From Bradyrhizobium sp. AZCC 1610 (GTDB lineage: Bacteria; Pseudomonadota; Alphaproteobacteria; Rhizobiales; Xanthobacteraceae): a stretch of DNA of 64,000 nucleotides. The position numbers were made by a program, and so were the translations under genes. The stretch is taken from NCBI RefSeq assembly GCF_036924515.1, contig NZ_JAZHRR010000001.1:3753001-3817000 (forward strand), given 5' to 3'. The notes beneath the pieces were generated by a model that worked only from the letters and a program-made list of their open reading frames with translations, searched no databases and was not told where the DNA came from. Below are positions 9,244 to 18,406 of the stretch, in pieces. Numbering within the stretch: position 1 is the stretch's first letter; each line of letters opens with the position of its first letter.

Positions 9244-10242
9244 ATGACAACGCTTTTCCCTGCAAGCACATTCAAAGCTGACGTCACGGTCGGTGCTTCG
9301 CAAACCGACGGGATGATCCGGATACCCGGTGGCACTTTTCGCATGGGATCGGACAAGCACTATCCGGAGGAAGCTCCGGCGCATCGTGTCACGGTGGATG
9401 GCTTCTGGATGGATCGCTATCCGGTGACCAACCGGCAATTCAAGGAATTCGTAAGGGCCACCAAACACGTCACCGTCGCCGAAATCACACCTGACCCCAA
9501 GGATTATCCGGGAATGCTCCCGCATATGATCTACGCGGGCTCGCTGATGTTCTTGCCGCCCAAACATCCGGTCAACCTCCGCGACTTCAGCCAGTGGTGG
9601 ACCTTCGCCAAGGGCGCGCAGTGGCGGCATCCCTACGGACCCGGAAGCAACATCCGTGGGTTGGACGATCATCCAGTCGTGCATGTGGCTTTCAGCGATG
9701 CAGTCGCTTACGCGAAATGGGCTGGCAAGGATCTGCCAACCGAAGCGGAATGGGAATTTGCAGCCCGCGGCGGGCTCGACGACACCGAATTTGCGTGGGG
9801 CGATGAATTCACGCCGGCCGGCCGCCACATGGCAAACACCTGGCAGGGAGAATTCCCTCGCCAGAATGCCAATGCCGATGGCTTCGAGCGCACCTCGCCG
9901 GTCAGTGCATTCCCGCCCAACGGCTATGGGTTGCACGACATGATCGGCAACGTCTGGGAATGGACTGCCGACTGGTACTCACCGAAGCATCAGGCGGATG
10001 CGGCGAAGGCCTGCTGCATCCCGCAGAACCCGCGCGGCGGACGCGAGGACAACAGCTACGACCCGAGAACGACGAACGTGAAGATTCCACAGAAGGTCAT
10101 CAAAGGCGGCTCGCATCTCTGCGCGCCGAACTACTGCCGACGCTACCGGCCGGCAGCGCGACACGCGGAGCCAGTCGATACTTCCACGAGTCATCTTGGC
10201 TTTCGGTGCATCAGGCGAGGAGCCTCTGACGCATCCAAATAG
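9244..10242 (+). CDS. formylglycine-generating enzyme (sulfatase maturation)
   Basis: A 332-residue SUMF1/FGE-type protein that oxidises a cysteine in type I sulfatases to C-alpha-formylglycine, their catalytic residue. The fold signature runs from IPGGTFRMGSD (residues 27-37) through WMDRYPVTN, LPTEAEWEFAARGG and NVWEWTADWY. Near the C-terminus is GGSHLCAPNYCRRYRPAAR with Cys293 and Cys298, spaced like the active-site pair of genuine aerobic FGEs; plain FGE-like lectin or NirV proteins lack it. No signal peptide is obvious, so it probably acts on nascent chains in the cytosol. GGGAGG precedes the ATG at 9244. Two sulfatase genes follow immediately, its likely substrates. Confidence 0.92.
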   Translation: MTTLFPASTFKADVTVGASQTDGMIRIPGGTFRMGSDKHYPEEAPAHRVTVDGFWMDRYPVTNRQFKEFVRATKHVTVAEITPDPKDYPGMLPHMIYAGSLMFLPPKHPVNLRDFSQWWTFAKGAQWRHPYGPGSNIRGLDDHPVVHVAFSDAVAYAKWAGKDLPTEAEWEFAARGGLDDTEFAWGDEFTPAGRHMANTWQGEFPRQNANADGFERTSPVSAFPPNGYGLHDMIGNVWEWTADWYSPKHQADAAKACCIPQNPRGGREDNSYDPRTTNVKIPQKVIKGGSHLCAPNYCRRYRPAARHAEPVDTSTSHLGFRCIRRGASDASK

Positions 10243-10255
10243 GGAGAGCGAAGCT

Positions 10256-12037
10256 ATGTTGAGTACCATATTCGCTGCCAAGCCGCCATTTATTGCGACG
10301 CCGCCACGCAAGTCCTGTGGTTTGCTTAAGCGTTCATGCGCTGTCCTGCTGAGCGCGGCGATTATGGTGCCACTGGCCGGGCCGGCAAGCGCACAGCAGC
10401 CGGCCCAACAGCCGGCTCAGAAACCCAATATCATTTTCATCATGGGCGATGACATCGGCTGGATGCAGCCGAGTATCTACCATCGCGGCCTGATGGTCGG
10501 CGAGACGCCCAACATCGATCGCATCGGGCAGGAAGGTGCGATGTTCACGGACTATGTGGCCATGCAAAGCTGCACCTCCGGCCGCAACGCCTTCTTCACC
10601 GGCATGTATCCGCTGCGCACCGGCATGATCCCGCCACAGCTCCCCGGAAGCCCGTCCTACCTGCGGCCCGGCACGCCGGCGATAGCAAAATTCCTGCTCG
10701 ATCTCGGGTACAACACGGGTGAGTTTGGGAAGAACCATCTCGGCGACCACACCGATGCCCTGCCGACCGCGCACGGCTTCCAGGAATACTGGGGCTATCT
10801 CTACCACCTCGACGCAATGCAGGGGGTGAGCTTCCCCGACATCAACAAGACGCCGCTCCAGCAAACCGTTGCGCCGCCTTGCAGGAACACGCCGATTCCC
10901 GGCATCCCGGAAGTGCCCGGTGCCGTGGATCAGAAGACCACGCTATGTCTCATGCCTCCGCGCAACGTCCTGTCGTGCAAGTCCTCGGACGGCACGAGCA
11001 AGAACCAGATGTGCGCTGACGAGGGCCCGTTGACGCTGGAACGCTCGAAGACGGTGGACGAGGAGATCTCGACCAAGGTCATCGAGTTCCTCGACCGCAA
11101 CGACCCGAAGAAAACCAACAAGCCATTCTTCGTCTGGTATAACCCGGCGCGCATGCACGTCGTCACCGTGCTGCCGCCGAAGTACGAGGCCATGCTGGGC
11201 GAGCGCGGCGGCAAGGACTGGGGCACCAACGAAGCCGGCATGAAGCAGATGGACGACAACATCGGCCTCGTTCTCAAGAAACTGGACGACATGGGCCAGG
11301 CAAACAATACGATCGTTGTGTTCACCACCGACAACGGTGCCGAGGCGATCTCATTCCCGGACGGCGGCGTGACCCCGTTCAAGGGCCAGAAAGGCGAGGC
11401 CTGGGAAGGCGGCTACCGCGCGCCGATGGTAATCAAATGGCCGGGCGTCATCAAACCCGGCACGGTGCACAACCAGTTGTTCGCCGCTCTCGACTGGGTA
11501 CCCACGCTGACCGACATCGGCGGCGGGCCCAAGGGTAACGAATTGAAGCAGCAGATCGAGGCGGGCCGGTATCCCGGCATCGTCAAGACGACGTTGGACG
11601 GCGTCAACCAGCGTGACTTCCTGGAAGGCAAATCGGCCAAATCGGCACGCGACTACTTCTTCTATTTCTCGGGTTCAACGCCGTCGGCGGTGCGCTACAA
11701 AAACTGGAAGATGTACTACACCATGTCGCAGCCCGGGCCGGCCGGCTGGATCATGCCGCTGATCCCCTTCCACTTCACCTTGGTCCAGAACATCAAGCGT
11801 GATCCCTTCGAGCAGAACGTCGGCGTCGACCAGAAGTCGGCCATGAGCATGGGCGGTGCGCTCGGCGCCCCGGCGACCGCCTTCCAGTATGACTGGAACA
11901 TGCTGCCGATCGGCCAGCAGTTGTGGATGGAACATCTGCTGTCGTACGAAAAGTTCCCGCCGCTGCAGGCCCCCGAGACCTACAACCTCTCTGGCATCCT
12001 GGAGCAGGTCAAGAACAGGCGGCACGGGAGCGACTAG
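10256..12037 (+). CDS. exported type I arylsulfatase, CTSGR active site
   Basis: A 593-residue sulfatase that hydrolyses sulfate esters. An N-terminal signal peptide ends near residues 40-47 (AGPASAQQ). Metal-ligand Asp65-Asp66 sit in IIFIMGDDIGW. The formylglycine site is SCTSGRNAFFTG, with Cys106, Ser108 and Arg110 fitting the C-x-(S/P/A)-x-R rule. Further sulfatase landmarks are FVVFTTDNGAE-like residues (Asp/Asn ligands) and GGYRAPMVIKWPG. AGGGAGAG lies just before the ATG at 10256, 13 bases after the FGE stop, so the two are co-transcribed. Length and domain layout match large bacterial arylsulfatases. Substrate unknown. Confidence 0.93.
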   Translation: MLSTIFAAKPPFIATPPRKSCGLLKRSCAVLLSAAIMVPLAGPASAQQPAQQPAQKPNIIFIMGDDIGWMQPSIYHRGLMVGETPNIDRIGQEGAMFTDYVAMQSCTSGRNAFFTGMYPLRTGMIPPQLPGSPSYLRPGTPAIAKFLLDLGYNTGEFGKNHLGDHTDALPTAHGFQEYWGYLYHLDAMQGVSFPDINKTPLQQTVAPPCRNTPIPGIPEVPGAVDQKTTLCLMPPRNVLSCKSSDGTSKNQMCADEGPLTLERSKTVDEEISTKVIEFLDRNDPKKTNKPFFVWYNPARMHVVTVLPPKYEAMLGERGGKDWGTNEAGMKQMDDNIGLVLKKLDDMGQANNTIVVFTTDNGAEAISFPDGGVTPFKGQKGEAWEGGYRAPMVIKWPGVIKPGTVHNQLFAALDWVPTLTDIGGGPKGNELKQQIEAGRYPGIVKTTLDGVNQRDFLEGKSAKSARDYFFYFSGSTPSAVRYKNWKMYYTMSQPGPAGWIMPLIPFHFTLVQNIKRDPFEQNVGVDQKSAMSMGGALGAPATAFQYDWNMLPIGQQLWMEHLLSYEKFPPLQAPETYNLSGILEQVKNRRHGSD

Positions 12038-12135
12038 CCGCGAGAGCATGCTGTGACCAAGCGGACGCCCTCACGGGCGTCCGCCCACGACAGGTGAGCG
12101 ATGAATGCACTGACTGAATCGGGAGGTTACCTATC

Positions 12136-13734
12136 ATGAGCATCGTCAGGAACGCTTGTGTCGGTTTTCTCACATCGCTCGCTGCCGCGACGGCGCTGGT
12201 CTCGCCGCTATGCGCCCAGCAACAACAGAAGCCCAACATTCTCGTCATCATGGGCGATGACATCGGCTACTGGAACATCAGCGCCTACAATCGCGGTATG
12301 ATGGGCTACCGCACGCCCAACATCGACCGCATTGCCAATGAAGGCGCAGTATTCACTGATTACTATGGGCAACAGTCCTGCACCGCCGGACGCGCGGCTT
12401 TTATCACCGGACAAAGTCCCTTGCGCACCGGGCTGCTCAAAGTAGGTCTTCCCGCGGCAAAGGAAGGCCTGTCCGCCAAAGATCCGACCATAGCTGACTT
12501 GTTAAAGCCGCAAGGCTACGCGACCGGGCAGTTCGGCAAGAACCATCTTGGCGATCGCAACGAATTCCTGCCCACCGTGCACGGCTTCGACGAGTTCTTC
12601 GGCAACCTCTATCATCTGAATGCCGAGGACGAGCCGGAACATCCGGACTATCCGAAAAATCCTGCATTCAAGGCGCAGTTTGGTCCGCGTGGCGTCATGA
12701 AATGCGTTGCGACCACCGTCGACACGCCGGGTGATGATCCACGCTTCGGCCCATGGGGCAAACAGAAGTGCGAGGATACCGGACCGCTCACGAAGAAACG
12801 AATGGAGACGATCGACGAGGAATTTCTGAACGCCACGAACGACTTCATCGACCGCGCAAATCGCGACAAGAAGCCGTTCTTTGTGTGGTTCAATTCGAGC
12901 CGCATGCACATCTGGACTCGCCTCAAGCCTGAGTCCCAGGGAAAAACCGGTCTTGGTATCTATCCCGACGGCATGGTGGAGCATGACGGGCAAGTCGGAC
13001 AATTGCTGAAAAAGATCGACGATCTCGGCATCGCCAACAACACGGTCGTGATCTACACGACCGATAACGGTGCGGAAACATTTTCCTGGCCGGACGGCGG
13101 CACGACGCCGTTCCGGGGCGAGAAAAACACCAACTGGGAGGGTGGCTATCGTGTCCCGGCGATGGTGCGCTGGCCCGGACTGGTGCCGGCACGGACCGAG
13201 ATCAACGACGTGTTTTCGGCAGAGGACTGGGCGACGACGCTGGTCGCGGCGGCGGGCGAGCCCGACGTCAAGACAAAGCTGCTGGTGGGCTATGATGCCG
13301 GTGGCAAGAACTTCAAGGTCCACCTCGACGGCTACGACCAGCGCGACCTTCTCGCCCGCAAGGGCGCCAACAAGCGGCGCGAATTCTTCTACTGGACCGA
13401 CGACGGCAACCTGGCCGGGCTTCGCTACGACCAATGGAAGGCTGTCTTCCTGGAACAGAAGGCGCATGGGTTTGACGTGTGGGCCCAGCCGATGATTCAA
13501 CTTCGGTTGCCGTCGCTGTTCAACCTCCGATCCGACCCGTTCGAGCGAGCCCAGCATGAAGCCGGCGATTACGTCCGCTGGTTCGTGGAGCACGCCTTTG
13601 TGCTCGTTCCCGCGCAGGCAATCGTGGGGCAGCACCTGGTGAGTTTCCAGCAGTTTCCGCCGAGACAAAGACCGGGTTCATTCTCCGTCGAACAGGCGAT
13701 GGAAAAGCTAAGGAATCCACCGTCCAGCAATTGA
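12136..13734 (+). CDS. exported type I arylsulfatase, CTAGR active site
   Basis: A 532-residue paralogue of the preceding sulfatase. It has a signal peptide (residues 1-27, ending SPLCAQ), metal-ligand MGDDIGYW, and the modification site QQSCTAGRAAFITGQ with Cys82. Ala at the third motif position is an accepted variant that FGE can modify. IYTTDNGAETFSWPDGG provides the second set of metal ligands, and GGYRVPAMVRWPG is the later sulfatase motif. It follows its neighbour by about 100 bases with GGGAGG upstream of the ATG. The pair share many insert blocks (for example near LYHLNAEDEPE here and LYHLDAMQG in the other), so an ancestral tandem duplication is likely. Confidence 0.93.
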   Translation: MSIVRNACVGFLTSLAAATALVSPLCAQQQQKPNILVIMGDDIGYWNISAYNRGMMGYRTPNIDRIANEGAVFTDYYGQQSCTAGRAAFITGQSPLRTGLLKVGLPAAKEGLSAKDPTIADLLKPQGYATGQFGKNHLGDRNEFLPTVHGFDEFFGNLYHLNAEDEPEHPDYPKNPAFKAQFGPRGVMKCVATTVDTPGDDPRFGPWGKQKCEDTGPLTKKRMETIDEEFLNATNDFIDRANRDKKPFFVWFNSSRMHIWTRLKPESQGKTGLGIYPDGMVEHDGQVGQLLKKIDDLGIANNTVVIYTTDNGAETFSWPDGGTTPFRGEKNTNWEGGYRVPAMVRWPGLVPARTEINDVFSAEDWATTLVAAAGEPDVKTKLLVGYDAGGKNFKVHLDGYDQRDLLARKGANKRREFFYWTDDGNLAGLRYDQWKAVFLEQKAHGFDVWAQPMIQLRLPSLFNLRSDPFERAQHEAGDYVRWFVEHAFVLVPAQAIVGQHLVSFQQFPPRQRPGSFSVEQAMEKLRNPPSSN

Positions 13735-13786
13735 ATTCGGCATGATTCCGATTGGAAGCGAGTAGCGAAATTCAAAGGAGTCCATC

Positions 13787-14566
13787 ATGACCATCAAGAG
13801 TCGAACTGGCTGCATGATTATCGCCCTCCTGCTCTGCGGGACAGCACCGGCGCTGGCCCAGACCACGCCTTCGACGCCGAAGCACGAGCCGCTGCAGAAG
13901 ACGATCGGCCAGGCCATGCCGGAGATTGTGCCGTCGTTGATCGTCATGAACGCCCGCGGCGCCAGCCTGCAGGGCGGAAAACTGACACTCACCGGCGTAG
14001 CGCCCAACTCGATCGTTTTCGCGGACCGCCCGGTGCGGGCGGCGGGGCATTCGCTCACCACCGACCTGCTGGCGGAATGGTCGCCGGGCAATGATAGCGC
14101 TGAGAGCTTTACCAAGGATCCGCCGAACGCCACCGTCTCGGTGCTCAGCACGGACGGGTCGAAAATCCGCGATGCCGTCGTGGTGCTGAAGACGGCCAAG
14201 CTCGAGGGCGACCGGCTGACCTTTGACGTGGATGTGCTCGAAGGCGATCTGGCCGGCGGCGATGGGCCGGCGGCACTCTTCATCGACCGCTTCGGCTTCG
14301 GCGGCTTCCACGGCGGCGGCTTTCACGCTGGCGGCATGGGCGGCTTCCACGCCGCCGGCTTCCACGGCGGCTACGCGCGGGTCGGCGGTGTCGGCGCAGC
14401 CGGCGCCTGGCGTCGTCCCTACGTCGCTCGCGGCGCCTGGTATCGCGGAGGCTACGGTGCTGCAGCGGTCGGTGCCGCCGCGGTGGGTGGGGCTGCGCTG
14501 GGTGCGGCGGCAGCAAATGCCGCCTATCCCTACTGCGGCTATTATCCCTACCCGCCCTGCTACTGA
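13787..14566 (+). CDS. exported protein with Gly/His-rich C-terminal region
   Basis: A 259-residue protein of unknown function. A signal peptide (residues 1-25, ending PALAQ) is followed by a soluble region to about residue 165, with a run of beta-type segments. From about 166 to 200 come repeats of the form GFGGFHGGGFHAGG, then an Ala/Gly-rich hydrophobic stretch (GAAAVGAAAVGGAALG) and a Tyr/Pro/Cys-rich end (CGYYPYPPCY). AAAGGAG precedes the ATG. The position after the sulfatases and before the HAD hydrolase suggests it works in the same envelope process. His-rich repeats could bind metal, and the last segment could insert in a membrane; neither is established. Confidence 0.75.
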   Translation: MTIKSRTGCMIIALLLCGTAPALAQTTPSTPKHEPLQKTIGQAMPEIVPSLIVMNARGASLQGGKLTLTGVAPNSIVFADRPVRAAGHSLTTDLLAEWSPGNDSAESFTKDPPNATVSVLSTDGSKIRDAVVVLKTAKLEGDRLTFDVDVLEGDLAGGDGPAALFIDRFGFGGFHGGGFHAGGMGGFHAAGFHGGYARVGGVGAAGAWRRPYVARGAWYRGGYGAAAVGAAAVGGAALGAAAANAAYPYCGYYPYPPCY

Positions 14567-14652
14567 GGACCGCACGAGCAATGCATGCGCCTTTGCGCGC
14601 AGCATTGATGATTGAAAACTGGATCCGGAGGACGAACCTAAGGGGATCGACC

Positions 14653-15687
14653 ATGAAACCGATCGCGCAATTTCCGCTCGTTGACCGCCGCGTCCTCCTC
14701 TCGTCGCTGGCGATGCTACCCTTGCTCCCTGCCTCGCTCCGCTCCACCTCCGCGCTGGCACAGGCACGCGATCCATTGCCGTCCTGGAATGAGGGCGCGA
14801 CCAAGGCTTCGATCCTCGACTTTGTCGCGCGGGTCACGACGCAAGGCGGCCCTTTCTTCGTCCCGGTCGATCAGCGCATCGCGACCTTCGACAATGACGG
14901 CACGCTCTGGATCGAGCAGCCGATGTATATCCAATTGGCCTTCGCGCTTGACCGCGTGAAGGCGCTGGCGCCGATGCATCCGGACTGGAAGACCAAGCAG
15001 CCTTTCGCAGCGGTGCTGGACGGCGACCTGAAGGCGCTGGCGGCGTCCGGCGAAAAAGGATTGGTCGAAATCATCGCCGTGACGCATGCCGGCATGACCA
15101 CGGCGGAGTTCGAGAAAATCGTCACCGATTGGCTCGCGTCCGCGCGTGATCACCGCTTCAAGCGGCCCTATACCGAGCTGGTCTACCAGCCGATGCTGGA
15201 ACTGCTCGCCTACCTCCGGGCCAACGGCTTCAAGACCTTCATCGCGTCAGGCGGCGGTATCGAGTTCATGCGGCCCTGGACCGAGCGGATCTACGGAATT
15301 CCACCGGAGCAGGTCATCGGCTCATCGATCAAGACCCGATTTGAGATGAAGGACGGCGCGCCAACGCTGTTCCGGCTGCCCGAAATCAACTTCATCGACG
15401 ACAAGGCGGGAAAGCCGATCGGCATCAACGAGCACATCGGCCGCCGCCCGATCGCGGCATTCGGCAATTCCGACGGCGATCTCGAAATGCTGCAATGGGC
15501 GACGCTCGGCGCCAGTGGCGCGCGGTTCGGCCTGATCGTGCACCACACCGATGCGGAGCGCGAATATGCCTACGACCGCCATTCGCATTTCGGCAAGCTC
15601 GACGTAGCACTGGACGCCGCAGCGGTGAACAAGTGGACGGTGGTCAACATGAAGAACGACTGGAAGCGGATCTTTGCCTTCGACTAG
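14653..15687 (+). CDS. exported HAD-superfamily hydrolase
   Basis: A 344-residue haloacid-dehalogenase-fold phosphatase. The N-terminus, DRRVLLSSLAMLPLLP, looks like a Tat-type or Sec-type signal peptide with paired arginines. HAD motif I is FDNDGTLW, with nucleophile Asp80 and acid/base Asp82; motif II is FIASGGG; the motif III/IV region has FGNSDGDLEML. It resembles exported acid phosphatases of the phosphoserine-phosphatase subgroup. The ATG at 14653 follows AAGGGGATC. The gene fits a periplasmic role alongside sulfatases, so the locus could release both sulfate and phosphate. The substrate is not predictable from sequence. Confidence 0.85.
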   Translation: MKPIAQFPLVDRRVLLSSLAMLPLLPASLRSTSALAQARDPLPSWNEGATKASILDFVARVTTQGGPFFVPVDQRIATFDNDGTLWIEQPMYIQLAFALDRVKALAPMHPDWKTKQPFAAVLDGDLKALAASGEKGLVEIIAVTHAGMTTAEFEKIVTDWLASARDHRFKRPYTELVYQPMLELLAYLRANGFKTFIASGGGIEFMRPWTERIYGIPPEQVIGSSIKTRFEMKDGAPTLFRLPEINFIDDKAGKPIGINEHIGRRPIAAFGNSDGDLEMLQWATLGASGARFGLIVHHTDAEREYAYDRHSHFGKLDVALDAAAVNKWTVVNMKNDWKRIFAFD

Positions 15688-15738
15688 GCAGCGGCGTCTC
15701 GCCCGCCTGTCTGGTATCAAGAAAGCCGAGCTCGGCCG

Positions 15739-16848
15739 ATGCTCATAATCCTTTGCCTGTACTTTGTCGCTCTTTGGCTCGTGTTCTCGAAATTCAAGGT
15801 CGTGCGTTGGGGGTGGCTCTCCGGGACCATCTCGGTCTTCATCGGCGCTTTTATCCTGGCGACATTCCTTGCCCTGTTCAATTATCTGACGCCGTCCGGC
15901 AAGGTAACGGTGACCGGACGGGTCGTCGAGGTAACGCCTAACGTGAGCGGCCAGATCGTTGCGATTCCGGTAAAGCCGAACGTGCCTGTAAAGATGGCTG
16001 ACGTTCTGTTCCAGATAGACCCGGCGCCGTTCCAGTTTAAGGTGAATCACCTGCGGGCTTCACTGGCCGCGGCACAACAGCAAGCCCAGATACTGAAGTC
16101 GAGCTACGATCAGGCAACCGCCAATGTTGCTGGACTGGAGGCGCAGACCAAATTCAATGCAAAGCGCCTGAAGGACATTCAGACGCTCTACGAGAGTGGG
16201 GCCAACACCGAATTCAGGGAGCAGGATACCCAGGTTCAGTTTGAGACCGTATCGGCACAGCTCAGTGCAGCCAGGGCAGCACAACAGAGCGCCAAACTGG
16301 CGCTGGACTCCGAGATTGGCGGCGTCAACACCACCGTAGCGCAGGTTCAGGCGCAGTTGGAAAATGCCGAGTGGGAATTGTCGCAGACTACGGTTCGAGC
16401 GCCAGCCGACGGTTACGTGACCCTCGTAACGTTGACGGTCGGCGACCGTGCGCTGCAGGCCCGCTCGGTAATGTCGTTCGTCGTCGAAAACGAGATTACA
16501 ATCGTTGGGATGTTTTCACAAAATGGCTTCCAGACGATCAAGATCGGCGCGCCGGTCGATATCGTCTTCGATAACGTTCCCGGCCGCATCTATCATGCAA
16601 AGATCACCGCTATCCCGAAGGGCATCGGTCAGGGCCAGGTCGCTGTATCAGGGACGCTTGCCCGAACGACGTCACTCGGCGGCGCTGCTGCTTTTCCAGC
16701 GGAAATATCCGTTCCCGACCAAATGAGCCGGGATTCGCTGCGGCTCGGAATGTCCGGCAATGCAACAGCGTTTGCCCAGAACGCAGGCGTCATCGGACTT
16801 CTTGCCTCCATTCTCGTCTGGGTTAGCTCCTATACCGCTTACCTCTAA
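15739..16848 (+). CDS. HlyD-family membrane-fusion protein
   Basis: A 369-residue periplasmic adaptor with two hydrophobic segments at the N-terminus (residues 2-17 and 25-48), a lipoyl-like half (VTVTGRVVEVTPNVSGQIV), an alpha-helical hairpin rich in Ala/Gln (about 100-210), the second lipoyl half (TTVRAPADGYV), and a beta-barrel. Such proteins link an inner-membrane pump (ABC, MFS or AaeB type) to an outer-membrane channel. No pump gene accompanies it here, so its partner is elsewhere or it supports the downstream SphA-like protein. It lies in the same transcription direction, 51 bases after the hydrolase. Confidence 0.88.
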   Translation: MLIILCLYFVALWLVFSKFKVVRWGWLSGTISVFIGAFILATFLALFNYLTPSGKVTVTGRVVEVTPNVSGQIVAIPVKPNVPVKMADVLFQIDPAPFQFKVNHLRASLAAAQQQAQILKSSYDQATANVAGLEAQTKFNAKRLKDIQTLYESGANTEFREQDTQVQFETVSAQLSAARAAQQSAKLALDSEIGGVNTTVAQVQAQLENAEWELSQTTVRAPADGYVTLVTLTVGDRALQARSVMSFVVENEITIVGMFSQNGFQTIKIGAPVDIVFDNVPGRIYHAKITAIPKGIGQGQVAVSGTLARTTSLGGAAAFPAEISVPDQMSRDSLRLGMSGNATAFAQNAGVIGLLASILVWVSSYTAYL

Positions 16849-17121
16849 GCAAGTGTTGGGTTGATCTCCCCTCGTCGTCGATAAGCGAAATGGTCCGTAT
16901 CGTTAACCTATTCACCACCCCTCGCCTGCGTCGGCGGAGCCAAGGTGACGCGTCGGCAAGGGAGTCAGTCCGGGACGCCAGCTATGGAGGACTAAGGCGT
17001 AGTTGGCTTGCGAAAACACTTCTTGGAGCGACTTCTTTTTGAGTAGCCTGTGGCCGCACAACCACAGACTTAGGACCTCGATTCTGATCTGATTGGTTGT
17101 GCGCGTTTTTGGGAGGTTAAG

Positions 17122-18174
17122 ATGAAAATCGCTTCCTTGAATATTTGCCGGATGGCATTTACCGCCGCAGCGGCGTTGGCGCTTCATTCTCAGGCAGCCC
17201 GGGCGGACGAGAACGGCGTGTCCCTTTGGCTCCCCGGGTTTTTCGGTAGCCTGGCTGCCGCCCCGGCGGTTCCTGGATGGTCGCTCGGCACGGTGGCCTA
17301 TCACACCAGCGTGGCTGCTTCCGGCAACGTTGCGGCAGCCCGCCAAATCTCGATAGGCCAGGTGCCGGCGACGGCAAACGTCAATCTCAACGCCACTCTG
17401 GATGCCCGTGGCGATCTGTTGTTTATTGCGCCAACCTACACCTTCGCGACGCCCGTGCTCGGCGGCCAACTTGCCGTCGGCGTAATTGGCGCCGTCGGCA
17501 ACATTGACACCAGCATAGCCGGTACGCTGACCGCACAGGTCGGTCCCATTGTCGCGACACGCAGTGGGGTTCTGTCGGATTCGCTGACCGGCGTCGGTGA
17601 TCTCTATCCGTTGGTGACGCTGAAATGGAATCAGGGCGTCCACAATTACATGGTCTACGGGTACGGCGACATCCCGGTCGGAGCCTACGACTCCAGACGC
17701 CTGTCCAACATAGGCATCGGGCATGGCGGCATCGACTTCGGCGCCGGCTATACCTACCTCAACCCGACGACGGGAATCGAATTTTCCGGGGTCGGCGGCT
17801 TCACGTACAATTTCGAGAACCCATCCACGCAATATCAAAGTGGCATCGACTTCCATTTTGACTGGGGTACATCGCACTTTCTATCCAAACAACTCTTTGT
17901 CGGTATGGTCGGGTACGCCTATCAGCAGATCACTGACGATATTGGCGCAGCACCATTCCTCAACGGATTCAAATCGCGCGTTTTCAGCATTGGCCCCCAA
18001 ATCGGCTACCTATTCCCAATTGGAGACAAGCAGGGATATCTCAATCTCAAGGGTTACAAGGAATTTGCCGCAGAAAACCGACCCGAAGGGTGGAACGTCT
18101 GGTTGACCTTCGCCATCTCGAATGCCGCGCCGACATCGACAGTTACGCCAACGAGACATTCGATCACCAAATAG
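17122..18174 (+). CDS. SphA-family outer-membrane protein (phenol-meta-pathway transport type)
   Basis: A 350-residue outer-membrane beta-barrel. A signal peptide ends near residue 28 (AARADENG); the body alternates aromatic and polar residues typical of a beta-barrel. It resembles the SphA / 'MetA pathway of phenol degradation' family, thought to admit hydrophobic or aromatic compounds. Aryl sulfate esters would suit such a role, given the two arylsulfatase genes upstream, but this is inference. GGGAGG precedes the ATG. The 273 bases before it probably carry a separate promoter, as no tight overlap with the HlyD-family gene exists. Confidence 0.8.
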   Translation: MKIASLNICRMAFTAAAALALHSQAARADENGVSLWLPGFFGSLAAAPAVPGWSLGTVAYHTSVAASGNVAAARQISIGQVPATANVNLNATLDARGDLLFIAPTYTFATPVLGGQLAVGVIGAVGNIDTSIAGTLTAQVGPIVATRSGVLSDSLTGVGDLYPLVTLKWNQGVHNYMVYGYGDIPVGAYDSRRLSNIGIGHGGIDFGAGYTYLNPTTGIEFSGVGGFTYNFENPSTQYQSGIDFHFDWGTSHFLSKQLFVGMVGYAYQQITDDIGAAPFLNGFKSRVFSIGPQIGYLFPIGDKQGYLNLKGYKEFAAENRPEGWNVWLTFAISNAAPTSTVTPTRHSITK

Positions 18175-18348
18175 AGGACTCGTTCACGGCTCTGGCTATC
18201 GCGTCGTTCGTTCTCCAGCGGCACAGCCGAACACACAACGAGATTCAATGCGCTCGCTGCGCGCGTATACAGCCGTAAACCCGCAGGCGGCTCAAACTGT
18301 TTTGGAAACCGTTCGCTCTGACGCTGCGCATGTCCGGACCCGACAAGG

Positions 18349-18378
18349 AAAAACCCCCGGCAGTTTCCTGCCGAGGGT
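18349..18378 (-). terminator. intrinsic terminator of the first porin gene
   Basis: Read on the minus strand there is a 10-base stem, CCCTCGGCAG / CTGCCGGGGG with one mismatch, a GAAA tetraloop and a T-run of five. It begins about 30 bases past the porin stop codon. Confidence 0.85.
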
Positions 18379-18406
18379 CTCGTAGAGAAGTGCTAGGCGA
18401 TCGAGA

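Noticed and set aside
12502..13668. A 388-residue minus-strand frame opposite the second sulfatase
   Set aside because: Antisense to an enzyme with intact catalytic motifs; no features of its own.
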